Positions 24,289 through 32,036 of a stretch of 46,643 bases of DNA are shown one piece after another. How positions within the stretch are numbered: position 1 is the first letter of the stretch; the number at the start of each line of letters is the position of its first letter. The notes under the pieces were generated by a model. It was not told where the DNA came from, did not search any database, and saw nothing but the letters and a program-made list of their open reading frames with translations. Location of the stretch: the NCBI GenBank assembly GCA_018304465.1, contig JAGVWC010000004.1, forward strand, positions 1 through 46,643, read 5' to 3'. Origin of the DNA: Candidatus Iainarchaeum sp. (lineage in GTDB: Archaea > Iainarchaeota > Iainarchaeia > Iainarchaeales > JAGVWC01). Both the position numbers and the translations under genes were made by a program.

Positions 24289-25221
24289 TCAACGACCCGA
24301 AATCATCGTGGTTTCCGTCAAAAAACCGAGTTTTTTCTGAATATCCGACGCCACTTTGGCTGCCGAATCCGAATTTTTGCATAACGCAATCGCAAGTCCT
24401 CCGCGTCCGGTTCCCGTCATTTTGGCGGCGAGCGCCCCCGAGTTCGTCGCGGTTTCCACGATTTGGTCCAGTTGGGAATTCGAAACGGTTATCTGCTGAA
24501 GCAATTTATGATTTCCGTTCATTTGCTGGGCGAGGAGTTTCAAATCGTTGGTTTCAAGCGCGCGCCTGCCGTCGGTTGCGATTCGTTCATATTGCTTTAG
24601 AACACCGTCAAACCATTCAGGTTTTTTTTCCCTTAATTTTTTTACGTCTCCAACCACGGCTTGTGTATCGGAGGTTTTTCCCGTGTTCGTGATCACGAGG
24701 TATAGTTTCAAATCCGTTCGGATTCGCTCGATCAGCGGCGGGGTTCCTTTCCGAAACCAGATCGTTCCGCCAAACGTCGAAACCGAATTGTCGATTCCGC
24801 TGGGGGTTCCGTGATACCCTTTTTCGCCTTCGAAACCGGTTTCGTTGATTTCATCGTCGTTTAATCCGAGTTCAAAATGCTCGTTTAATGCGCGCGCAAC
24901 GGAAACACAATCCGCGGCGCTTGCGCCAACTCCGCTTGCAGCCACCAAGTCGCCTTCCAACGTCATTCGAAACGGGGTTTTTTGCGGATCGATTCCAAGC
25001 TTGGCAAAAATCAGTTCGTGGGATTTTTTCTGTTGTTCGAATTTTTCGCGTTTGTAACCCGGGGTCTCGGGCCGCTTGTCCGCCAATTCGAATTGGGCCG
25101 CGTTTTCGATTCGGCAAATGGTTTTTTGGCTTAACCCCGCCGCGATTGCGGGAAAACCGTATACGACGAAGTGTTCGCCGATTAAAATCGTTTTTCCGAA
25201 TCCAATTCCTGTTCCCGTCAT
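24289..25221 (-). CDS. mvk: Mevalonate kinase
   Basis: A 310-residue GHMP kinase phosphorylating mevalonate at O5. Motifs: GKTILIGEHFVVYG (about 9-22), ATP loop GDLVAASGVGASAADCVSVA, HGTPSGIDNSVSTFGG with the active-site Asp, and the final KMTGTGRGGLAIAL. The length is typical of archaeal/bacterial mevalonate kinases. It is third from the end of the mevalonate operon, 4 nt after the unknown 192-residue gene and 21 nt before the decarboxylase gene, so the three GHMP enzymes form one cassette. Confidence 0.9.
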   Translation of the reverse strand: MTGTGIGFGKTILIGEHFVVYGFPAIAAGLSQKTICRIENAAQFELADKRPETPGYKREKFEQQKKSHELIFAKLGIDPQKTPFRMTLEGDLVAASGVGASAADCVSVARALNEHFELGLNDDEINETGFEGEKGYHGTPSGIDNSVSTFGGTIWFRKGTPPLIERIRTDLKLYLVITNTGKTSDTQAVVGDVKKLREKKPEWFDGVLKQYERIATDGRRALETNDLKLLAQQMNGNHKLLQQITVSNSQLDQIVETATNSGALAAKMTGTGRGGLAIALCKNSDSAAKVASDIQKKLGFLTETTMISGR

Positions 25222-25225
25222 GCTT

Positions 25226-25804
25226 TCACCGCTCCCGTAGTCGGTTTTTTACTACCGTGGAAAATGCGCGAAGGTAGTTTCCCGTGAACCACATGTAATT
25301 TTTTCCCAAGATTGAAACTATATATAAATCGTGAAATGCCTTCGCGGCACGAAGGTGGTCTGGAGTTATAAAAAATGGTTTTTCCGTCGGCTCCGCTTTT
25401 ACTCTTCCCAATTCTCGAATCATTCCGAGTTGTAGGGCATAGAACCCTTTTTTTGCTCGCGGGTTCATTAGTTCCATTCCCCCTTTTTTTTTAAACAAGG
25501 GCCATTCGTTTAGCGCGGTTTCGAGGATTCTTCGGGCAATTCTCGCTGGAACGGGTTTTTCTTGGCTGGTTTCTTCTTGTGCTACATCAAGCATCCATGA
25601 ATGACCCATCCCCCGCAATCCCCGATTCAACACTTGCTTCGAAACCTTTTTTTTCTCCAGCAAATACTTTGAAATTGCAATGGAAATAATTCCCGCTTCC
25701 TCTTCTGGCTTTAGAAAATCAGAAGCGGGAAACCAAGACGCTTCGCGGACAACTTGACTTAGCCGAGTGTGGCGCGGACCGTGGGAAAACTTCTGAGGAG
25801 CCAT
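25226..25804 (-). CDS. Unknown helical protein in the mevalonate operon
   Basis: A 192-residue basic, mostly helical protein without signal peptide or clear membrane segment. Features: FPASDFLKPEEEAGIISIAI near the start, and LRAAKAFHDLYIVSILGKN near the end. I recognise no family. It lies between the DUF35 gene and the mevalonate kinase gene with a 4-nt gap to the latter, so it should be co-expressed with the pathway; a direct role is unproven. Confidence 0.6.
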   Translation of the reverse strand: MAPQKFSHGPRHTRLSQVVREASWFPASDFLKPEEEAGIISIAISKYLLEKKKVSKQVLNRGLRGMGHSWMLDVAQEETSQEKPVPARIARRILETALNEWPLFKKKGGMELMNPRAKKGFYALQLGMIRELGRVKAEPTEKPFFITPDHLRAAKAFHDLYIVSILGKNYMWFTGNYLRAFSTVVKNRLRER

Positions 25805-25831
25805 GCATTCACTTCGTTTCGGATTCAGGTA

Positions 25832-26236
25832 TCACTCCGTCACCTTGAACTTGTATCCATAGTTAATGACGCCTTCCTTGTCGTTATCCTGAATTTTTCG
25901 AAACATCATTTTTACGTTGGCGCCGATTTGAATCCGATCGCGCGAAGAATCAACGATCTGGGTCAGCAAGATCACGCCGTTCCCCAAATCAATCAAGGCC
26001 AAAAAATACGGGGTTTCGTTTTCGAATCCGACGGGCCCCACGAATACTTCGGTAAATGCGACGATTTTTCCTGTGCGCGGCATGTCTTTGACAATCAGTT
26101 TTCCTTTTCGCCGACAGTTATGGCAAAACACGCGCGGAGGAAAATAATCCGTTTTACATGTCGCGCAATGATTGCCTATTAACGAGTATCGTTCCGGATA
26201 CCGTCTCCAGTGTAAAGCAACGCTTCCTTCGACCAT
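25832..26236 (-). CDS. DUF35 OB-fold, zinc-ribbon protein
   Basis: 134 residues. The zinc ribbon CATCKTDYFPPRVFCHNC (about 24-41, CxxC plus CxxC) is followed by an OB-fold (about 55-130; GKIVAFTEVFVGP, DLGNGVILLTQIV). In archaea such proteins bridge acetoacetyl-CoA thiolase and HMG-CoA synthase and hold a shared CoA site, pulling the unfavourable thiolase step forward. Both partners are in this operon, which supports that role. A GGAGAAAA ribosome-binding site precedes the ATG. Confidence 0.87.
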   Translation of the reverse strand: MVEGSVALHWRRYPERYSLIGNHCATCKTDYFPPRVFCHNCRRKGKLIVKDMPRTGKIVAFTEVFVGPVGFENETPYFLALIDLGNGVILLTQIVDSSRDRIQIGANVKMMFRKIQDNDKEGVINYGYKFKVTE

Positions 26237-26254
26237 TTTTTTTCTCCTGTACTT

Positions 26255-26557
26255 TTACTTTCGTTTTTTTGCAGGCGTTTTGGGCTCCGCCGGAGGACGC
26301 GCCGCGGGCGACACTCGATGTAACGGATGTCCTTTTACCGGTAACCGAACCGTTCCGACTCCCCTGGATCCCGTTTTTTTTCTGGGTTTTTTTCCGATGA
26401 CGGCACTTTGATGCGCCTGATGCTTCCGATACGCCGCGACTCCTTCGGTCAACAACGGCATTACGCCGAGTGTTTGGCGGTGCATCATTTCGAATAACCC
26501 TGGCTTGGCACCTGCTTTTGCTGCTTTTGTTTTTCTCTGTTGCGTTCTGATCGGCAT
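26255..26557 (-). CDS. Small basic protein between thiolase and DUF35 genes
   Basis: About 100 residues from the ATG at 26557 (GGTGAAAA ribosome-binding site, 13 nt after the thiolase stop). A longer frame starting inside the thiolase gene is rejected. The protein is very basic (MPIRTQQRKTKAAKAG, PAEPKTPAKKRK) with one helical stretch LFEMMHRQTLGVMPLLTEG. The Lys/Pro-rich ends suggest disorder or nucleic-acid binding. It interrupts the usual thiolase-DUF35 adjacency. Function unknown. Confidence 0.5.
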   Translation of the reverse strand: MPIRTQQRKTKAAKAGAKPGLFEMMHRQTLGVMPLLTEGVAAYRKHQAHQSAVIGKKPRKKTGSRGVGTVRLPVKGHPLHRVSPAARPPAEPKTPAKKRK

Positions 26558-26570
26558 GTTTTTTTCACCT

Positions 26571-27731
26571 TCAGGCTTTTTTGTACACATGAACAACGGC
26601 AGTCGCTCCGCTTCCGCCGACATTATGCGTCAAACCGATTTCTGCGTCTTTTCGTTGGCGTTTGCCCGCGATTCCGTTTAACTGGTAAAAAATTTCCGCG
26701 GCTTGCTTGACGCCGGTTGCTCCCACGGGATGACCGCAGGCTTTGAGTCCGCCGGATGGATTAACCGCGACTTGACCATTGATTTCGGTTTCCCCGCCAA
26801 GCGACGCGGTTCCGCCGGATCCTTTTTTGAAAAAACCCAAATCCTCGATCGCGAGAATTTCGGCAATCGTAAAACAATCGTGTACTTCGGCGACATCAAT
26901 GTCTTTCGGAGTCGCTTTGGCCTGGGCTAAGGCGTGCTTGGCCGCAAGCATGGTGGCGTCCAGTTGCGTGAGACTTTTTCGCCCGGTTAGCGCCAACGAA
27001 TCCGAGGCTTGTCCGCTTCCCACGATTTCGATGGCTTGGTCGGAAAGTTTTTTGGCTTTGCTGGTTTCGCACAAAATCAATACCGCGGCGCCGTCGGTAA
27101 TCGGCGAACAATCCAACAGTTTTAACGGCGACGCGATGTAACCCGAATTCATGACGTCGGCGATCGAAAATTCCTTGTGAAACTGGGCGATCGGATTATG
27201 CATGGCATTATGGTGATTTTTGACCGCGCAAGACGCCATCATTTCTTCGGTGGTTCCGAATTTTTCCATGTGTTTTTGCGCAAGCAACGCGTACAATGCT
27301 GGAAACGTGGCTCCGTGAAACAACTCGGTTTCCTGGTCTCCGGCGCCACCCAAGGCAAAAGCGGCTTGTTCCGTGGACACGTCCGTCATTTTTTCGGCGC
27401 CACCTACCGCGACAATATCGTACATTCCGCTGGCAACCGCTGTAAATCCCTGCCGCAACGCGACGCCACCGGACGCGCACGCGGCTTCGACTCGTGTGGA
27501 CGCGATCGGGTTTAAGCCCAGTTGGTCCGCGATCAAAGCGCCGATGTGTTCTTGTCCGATGAAACGGCCCGACGCCATGGTTCCGCCGAAAATCGCTTCG
27601 ATTTCTTTTCCTTCCACGACATTGGAGCTTAACGCTTCCAGCGCGGCTTTGGCGATCATCTGACGGTAGGATTCATCCCAGTTTTCTCCGAATTTACTCA
27701 GACCGGCAGCGATTATTGAAACACTACGCAT
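26571..27731 (-). CDS. Acetyl-CoA C-acetyltransferase (archaeal thiolase)
   Basis: 386 residues from the ATG at 27731, which has a GGTGA ribosome-binding site; an in-frame ATG 12 nt upstream is less likely. It condenses two acetyl-CoA to acetoacetyl-CoA, the first step of the mevalonate pathway. Motifs: nucleophile cysteine in VEAACASGGVAL (about 80-91), HDCFTIAEI, and ACGHPVGATGVKQ with the catalytic His. The SCP-x-like archaeal type is expected to work as a complex with HMG-CoA synthase and DUF35. Its start lies just 7 nt before the end of the LAGLIDADG gene (overlap), indicating co-translation with that inserted gene. Confidence 0.88.
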   Translation of the reverse strand: MRSVSIIAAGLSKFGENWDESYRQMIAKAALEALSSNVVEGKEIEAIFGGTMASGRFIGQEHIGALIADQLGLNPIASTRVEAACASGGVALRQGFTAVASGMYDIVAVGGAEKMTDVSTEQAAFALGGAGDQETELFHGATFPALYALLAQKHMEKFGTTEEMMASCAVKNHHNAMHNPIAQFHKEFSIADVMNSGYIASPLKLLDCSPITDGAAVLILCETSKAKKLSDQAIEIVGSGQASDSLALTGRKSLTQLDATMLAAKHALAQAKATPKDIDVAEVHDCFTIAEILAIEDLGFFKKGSGGTASLGGETEINGQVAVNPSGGLKACGHPVGATGVKQAAEIFYQLNGIAGKRQRKDAEIGLTHNVGGSGATAVVHVYKKA

Positions 27732-28947
27732 TTTTTTCACCATACAAACTATACGGGTCTAATAATCCCATTAGCAACTGCTTTCTTTGTTTAATGTTGG
27801 TTTTTGGCGGGCAAAACCCAAACTTCTTCCAAACCAAATACTTTGTCATATGTTTTGGATTATTTATTCCAATTTTATTCATCCATTTTTCAAGTTGTGC
27901 TTCTCCACACATTCGAACAGAATATTCTAAGAATTTTTTTTTCCGGATCTGATGGGTAACGTTGGGTTTTAATCCTAGTTGAGTTAAAATCGTTTTTAGT
28001 TGGTATGCTAGTTTTGGTGAGGCGGTACTGCCCGAAATTCTGGGGTAGTAATGAATTTTTTTATGCGCTTTTCCAAACATAAACGAAAAATCTGTATCTG
28101 CAATTCCGCGGACTACTGCACGCTTAATGTTAATATCCCCGTTCATAATTCGTGGGGGTATTGTAATTGTTCTTGATTTTTCTCCAATGGGCAAGCCAAT
28201 AACTTTTGTTTTATAATCTGTAACTGCCTTTGATGACAATGTAAAACCATATGCTCTTTTTCGGGATTTGTAGCCTATCTTCAAGTCGGTATTATATATT
28301 TTTTTAAATGCCTTTCTTACGTACAGATCGTAAAACTCTTTTTCTTCGGACTTATCTCCCGACAGTTGATATGTCCGGTGTTGTGTCGAATTATTTGGCA
28401 TACTGCCATCCCCAATGTGCCAGCCGATCTCTTCGGCTACTGCAGGGGTTATTTCTGTCGGAATTTGGACCCCTCTCGAAACATCTTGTTCGCTGAAAGC
28501 AACTTCGGGATAGACTTTGGATATTTCATCCACATTAGACTCAAAAGTTTCACTCGCTTCTTTTAATGCTCTTATTGAAGCGAAATAACAATTAATAATT
28601 TTATGCGATTTATACCCTGCTTTCTCTGCGATTTCTCTTGCCGAGGCTTTGGGTGGAAGCGCCTTAGCTGCATTGATTAACTTTTCCACAGGGTTTTCAA
28701 ATGCTGTTCCGATCTCGAAAAAAAGGTCTTTTTTCGAATGAAAATAGTAGTTAACTGTTCTTCGTGATTTTAACCCAGCAAATTCAGCAATTTCTTGATT
28801 GTTTGCCTTCTTTCCCAAGCGTATTGCAGCATCTAAGATTTTTTGTCTTGTGAATGCACCGTTATTCATGTCACTATATGTCGGCTCTTCAAAATATCCT
28901 TCTTGGGGGGCACCCGTCATTGCCGGTGAAACACTGACACTTCTCAT
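27724..28947 (-). CDS. LAGLIDADG endonuclease with TetR-like N-terminal HTH
   Basis: 407 residues from the ATG at 28947 (ATGA overlap with the upstream gene; a longer frame to 28983 is rejected). Residues 33-75 (FTRQKILDAAIRLGKKANNQ, then FAGLKSRRTVNYYFHSKKDL) look like a TetR-type helix-turn-helix, and 100-125 repeats a similar helix pattern. Two LAGLIDADG motifs follow: EEIGWHIGDGS (about 172-182) and VVRGIADTDFSF (about 278-289), both keeping an acidic residue at the catalytic place; Phe replaces Gly in the second. It is free-standing: there are no intein splice blocks and no group I intron. It is AT-richer than neighbours (two 60-base lines I counted are 42% and 27% GC). It sits inside the mevalonate operon, which suggests insertion. 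It could act as a homing nuclease or a regulator derived from one. Confidence 0.75.
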   Translation of the reverse strand: MRSVSVSPAMTGAPQEGYFEEPTYSDMNNGAFTRQKILDAAIRLGKKANNQEIAEFAGLKSRRTVNYYFHSKKDLFFEIGTAFENPVEKLINAAKALPPKASAREIAEKAGYKSHKIINCYFASIRALKEASETFESNVDEISKVYPEVAFSEQDVSRGVQIPTEITPAVAEEIGWHIGDGSMPNNSTQHRTYQLSGDKSEEKEFYDLYVRKAFKKIYNTDLKIGYKSRKRAYGFTLSSKAVTDYKTKVIGLPIGEKSRTITIPPRIMNGDINIKRAVVRGIADTDFSFMFGKAHKKIHYYPRISGSTASPKLAYQLKTILTQLGLKPNVTHQIRKKKFLEYSVRMCGEAQLEKWMNKIGINNPKHMTKYLVWKKFGFCPPKTNIKQRKQLLMGLLDPYSLYGEKNA

Positions 28948-29333
28948 CGGACGGTCCCTCGCGGTCTTTTTTTCCCCTGCCATGCTTCGGCTTTTTTCAT
29001 CAAAACCGTTCGAACCCTGGGTTTTTGCGGCGCTCCGGGAATTAACGGATCCACTTTTTTAGGTTCGCCTGCAAGTCGCCGTTCAACCCGCTGCTTTGGC
29101 GACTCGACTTCCGGAGCGGCCAATCGCCTGAGAACCCGCGCTTTTTCTTTTTTGCGTTTCGCTTCTTTTTCGTCCAAATATAATTTTGCGCCTTTGTATC
29201 CGACTACGCCCATCATGATTCCGGTCACGGGGGAAGGAACAACGATTCCCGCGGCAACTGACGCGGCGGCTAATCTGCGAAACGAGCGTTGTTTTTGCTC
29301 AACCGGCGTCAAAGGTTTTTTTCTCATGGTCAT
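28944..29333 (-). CDS. Small basic protein with hydrophobic segment
   Basis: About 129 residues from the ATG at 29333, which overlaps the HMG-CoA synthase stop by one base (TGATG); GTG at 29336 and ATG at 29327 are alternatives. A hydrophobic stretch (about 22-45; AAASVAAGIVVPSPVTGIMM) may be a membrane helix pair, followed by a long Lys/Arg/Glu-rich helix and a Pro/Arg-rich tail. I recognise no family. It may tether pathway enzymes to the membrane, but this rests only on operon position. Confidence 0.5.
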   Translation of the reverse strand: MTMRKKPLTPVEQKQRSFRRLAAASVAAGIVVPSPVTGIMMGVVGYKGAKLYLDEKEAKRKKEKARVLRRLAAPEVESPKQRVERRLAGEPKKVDPLIPGAPQKPRVRTVLMKKAEAWQGKKRPRGTVR

Positions 29334-30382
29334 CACAAATTCTTGAGTTTTTTCCTGTGTTTGGCGTATTCCGCGTAAGAAATGTATTCCTTGTCCTTAA
29401 TTAATTCCAGCACCGGCACTTTTGACCGGCGTTTTTCAATTGCATTCGTCGCGGTCAAAACAAAGCTGTCCGAACCGGAACCGCTTCCATAACTGGTCAC
29501 CAGGATCCTGTCTTTGGGTTTGGCGACATCTAACACCGATGCCAAGCCCACCATGCTGGCGCCCGAATACGTATTGCCGATAAGCGGCGTCAACAATCCT
29601 TGTTCGATCTTGTTTCGTTCGACTCCCAGCATTTTGGCGACCATGACCGGAAACTTTCCGTTGGGTTGATGGAATACGACCCAATCGAAATCCGCGGGAC
29701 TTAGCTTGGCTTTTTTGAGCATTCCTTTGGTGGCACCTATCACGTGCTTGAAATACGCGGGTTCTCCGGTAAAACGGCCCGCGTGACGCGGAAACTCCGC
29801 GTGCTGGCGACGCCAAAAATCCGGAGTATCCGTAGTAAACGAAAACGTGTCGTCAATGGTCGCGATCATTTCTTTTTTGTCGCGCCCGACAATGAATCCC
29901 GCGCCGCCGCTTCCGGCCGAAAACTCGAGCGCGTCGTTTGGTTTTCCTTGCGCGGTATCGGCTCCGATCGCCAACCCGTATTCGATCATTTCGCTTGCGA
30001 CCAGACCCATACACGCCTGGATTCCCGCGGTTCCGGCTTTGCATGCGAATTCCAGATCCGCAGCCATGAATTCGGGTCCGCAACCCAGGGCTTCGCCCAC
30101 GATTCCCGCAGTGGGTTTTACGGCGTACGGATGCGATTCGCTTCCCACATACACGGCTCCGATCCGAATCGGCGTAATGTTAAAATCTTCAATCGCGCGT
30201 CGACCGATTTCAACCGAAATCGTCGCGGTATCCTCGTCAATCGCGGCCACGGCTTTTTCCGTCAAGCCGAGTCCTTCCTTGATTTTCAACGGGTCTTTTT
30301 TCCAAGTCGTCGCGATTTCTTCCACGCTGATGCGCAATCGTGGAACAAAACAGCCGTATCCAACGATTCCAACGGGGTTCAT
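29333..30382 (-). CDS. Hydroxymethylglutaryl-CoA synthase
   Basis: 349 residues from the ATG at 30382, which overlaps the HMG-CoA reductase stop as ATGA; a 69-residue upstream extension is inside the reductase gene and rejected. It condenses acetoacetyl-CoA with acetyl-CoA to HMG-CoA. Archaeal-type motifs: VGIVGYGCFVPRLRI at the start, catalytic Cys in LEFACKAGTAGIQA (about 105-118), FHQPNGKFPVMVAKMLG with the catalytic His region, and IGNTYSGASMVGLASVLD. Expected to form a complex with the thiolase and DUF35 encoded downstream. Confidence 0.9.
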   Translation of the reverse strand: MNPVGIVGYGCFVPRLRISVEEIATTWKKDPLKIKEGLGLTEKAVAAIDEDTATISVEIGRRAIEDFNITPIRIGAVYVGSESHPYAVKPTAGIVGEALGCGPEFMAADLEFACKAGTAGIQACMGLVASEMIEYGLAIGADTAQGKPNDALEFSAGSGGAGFIVGRDKKEMIATIDDTFSFTTDTPDFWRRQHAEFPRHAGRFTGEPAYFKHVIGATKGMLKKAKLSPADFDWVVFHQPNGKFPVMVAKMLGVERNKIEQGLLTPLIGNTYSGASMVGLASVLDVAKPKDRILVTSYGSGSGSDSFVLTATNAIEKRRSKVPVLELIKDKEYISYAEYAKHRKKLKNL

Positions 30383-31671
30383 TTCGAATACTCCTTGACG
30401 AGTTCTTCCGCGCGCGCTTGGCGAATGTTTTTCTCCGTAATCATTTGTTCGGCCACTAGGTCTATTAAGCTTCCGGTGGCGCCGCCCGCCACCGCAATGT
30501 TTTTGGCGTGAAGCTTCATATGGCCGCGCTGAATTCCTTCGGTGGCCAATGCGCGTAACGCCGCGAAATTCTGGGCGAGTCCCACACACGCCAATACCCG
30601 GCCGAATTCCTGCGCGGTTTTTACCTTCAGCAATTTAATCGAAATCTTGGCAATCGGATGGGTTTTAATCGCGCCGCCGACCAAACCGACCGCGGTCGGA
30701 ATCTCGATTTCGCCCACCAAATCCCCGTTTTTGTTCTTGTAATATTTCGTCAAAGGCTTGTAGGTTTTGGTCTTAAACCACGCATAGGCATGCGCTCCGG
30801 CTTCAAGCGCGCGGAAATCCTGTCCCGTGGCGATCGCGACGGCGTCAATTCCGTTCATGATGCCTTTGTTGTGCGTGGTCGCCCGAAACGGATCCGCGTC
30901 CGCAAATGCGTACGCTTCAAGGATTCGTTCCACGACTTCCTCGCCAGTGGCCTTGAATTCCGGCGTGTTAACCGCGAGTTCTTCTTTTTTCCACACCGCT
31001 TTCGCACGGCTCTTGCGATGAATCGCAAGGTTCGAAATAATCCGTAACCGCGCTTGTCCGCCGCTCAGTTCTTCCAAACGCGGGGTTAATCGCTCGGCAA
31101 TCGTATTGATCGCGTTCGCGCCCATGGCGTCGCGCACATCCACCAACAAGTCCACGATCAGCATTTCACCCTTGATGGTGTCCAAAATACTCGTGTCGAT
31201 TTCCTTGACGCCGCCACCGTACTTCACGAGGGTCGCGTCGACTTCGTTGGCGGCATCGATCAATTCTTGTTTGTGTTTTCGAATGTTTTCCTGTCCTTTT
31301 TTGGCGCTGGGAAGTTTCACCAACTGGATTTGTCCGATCATGATGGGTTCGTCGCCCTCGGTTTCGAATCCGCCGGTTTGACGGCACAGTTTGGCGGCAT
31401 TCGATGCCGCGGCCACAACCGAGGGTTCTTCGAGCGCCATGGGAATCAAGATTTCTTTTTGATCCACTAAAAAATTCGTTGCGATCCCCAAAGGCAAGGC
31501 ATGCGACGAAAAAACATTTTCAATCATACGGTTGGCTGTTTCAAAATCCAAGGCGCCGAATTGCTTGAGTTGCATCACTTCGTCGTCGGACAAGTCGGCA
31601 AAATCCTTGATGCAAGCGATGCGGTCGACAAGGCTTTTTTTATAAAATTCCGAAATCGCACTGGTTTTCAT
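30379..31671 (-). CDS. HMG-CoA reductase, class II
   Basis: A 430-residue soluble enzyme making mevalonate from HMG-CoA with NAD(P)H. Motifs: MIENVFSSHALPLGIATNF, MALEEPSVVAAASNAAKLC with catalytic Glu, VDVRDAMGANAINTIAE, HNKGIMNGIDAVAIATGQDF with catalytic Asp, and RGHMKLHAKNIAVAGG with the catalytic His. The lack of membrane helices and these motif versions fit class II (bacterial type, also in some archaea), not the class I enzyme found in most archaea. It heads the mevalonate operon; TATA-like sequences are at 31703-31736. Confidence 0.88.
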   Translation of the reverse strand: MKTSAISEFYKKSLVDRIACIKDFADLSDDEVMQLKQFGALDFETANRMIENVFSSHALPLGIATNFLVDQKEILIPMALEEPSVVAAASNAAKLCRQTGGFETEGDEPIMIGQIQLVKLPSAKKGQENIRKHKQELIDAANEVDATLVKYGGGVKEIDTSILDTIKGEMLIVDLLVDVRDAMGANAINTIAERLTPRLEELSGGQARLRIISNLAIHRKSRAKAVWKKEELAVNTPEFKATGEEVVERILEAYAFADADPFRATTHNKGIMNGIDAVAIATGQDFRALEAGAHAYAWFKTKTYKPLTKYYKNKNGDLVGEIEIPTAVGLVGGAIKTHPIAKISIKLLKVKTAQEFGRVLACVGLAQNFAALRALATEGIQRGHMKLHAKNIAVAGGATGSLIDLVAEQMITEKNIRQARAEELVKEYSK

Positions 31672-31702
31672 GAAACAATCCCGAATCCAGGAGCAAGCAG
31701 TT

Positions 31703-31736
31703 CAATAGTATCTAGCCGTGTGTAGCCATAAAAACG
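31703..31736 (-). promoter_or_regulatory. Promoter region of the mevalonate operon
   Basis: On the minus strand GTTTTTATG (31728-31736) and ATACTATTG (31703-31711) both fit a TATA box. They would start transcripts about 35 or 10 nt before the HMG-CoA reductase ATG at 31671. Which is used cannot be told from sequence. Confidence 0.4.
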
Positions 31737-31772
31737 TTTCGCTTACAAACGAAGAAAACAACGACAATTGTC

Positions 31773-32036
31773 TTAATGCTGACGTGGTCGAGGTCTCTTG
31801 ACAGAGGGTTTTATCGCCTTGAAATTTCTTTGAATACGTCTTTTTCTAAGTTGATGCGCTCCGACTCCCAATGCAAGGCCGCCGGCGGCTCCTGCCGCCC
31901 AAAACCACTTTTTGTTCATTCCCTGTAGACGACCGGCTTTTTCGGCTACTTTTTGGCTGGGTTTTAATGCATCCTCTAATCGTTTTCGAAGCTCCGGATT
32001 TCGTTGACGCCCTCCGCTTCCTTGCGCCGGTTGCAT
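31773..32036 (-). CDS. Small membrane protein overlapping the SDR gene end
   Basis: 87 residues; a start at 31919 (MNKKWFW) is the alternative. The N-terminal charged helix (NPELRKRLEDALKPSQKVAE) leads to a hydrophobic Gly/Ala segment (FWAAGAAGGLALGVGA, about 45-62) and a very basic tail (KRPRPRQH). If the longer start is used, it overlaps the SDR gene by 61 bp. Function unknown; probably membrane-associated. Confidence 0.5.
   Translation of the reverse strand: MQPAQGSGGRQRNPELRKRLEDALKPSQKVAEKAGRLQGMNKKWFWAAGAAGGLALGVGAHQLRKRRIQRNFKAIKPSVKRPRPRQH

Noticed and set aside
27724..28947. Intein or group I intron in the thiolase or HMG-CoA synthase gene
   Set aside because: Both flanking enzymes are complete and separate; the LAGLIDADG protein has its own start and stop and lacks intein splice-site blocks.
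30383..30589. 69-residue N-terminal extension of HMG-CoA synthase
   Set aside because: It lies inside the reductase gene, has unnatural composition, and the ATG at 30382 overlaps the reductase stop as ATGA and begins the conserved VGIVGYG motif.
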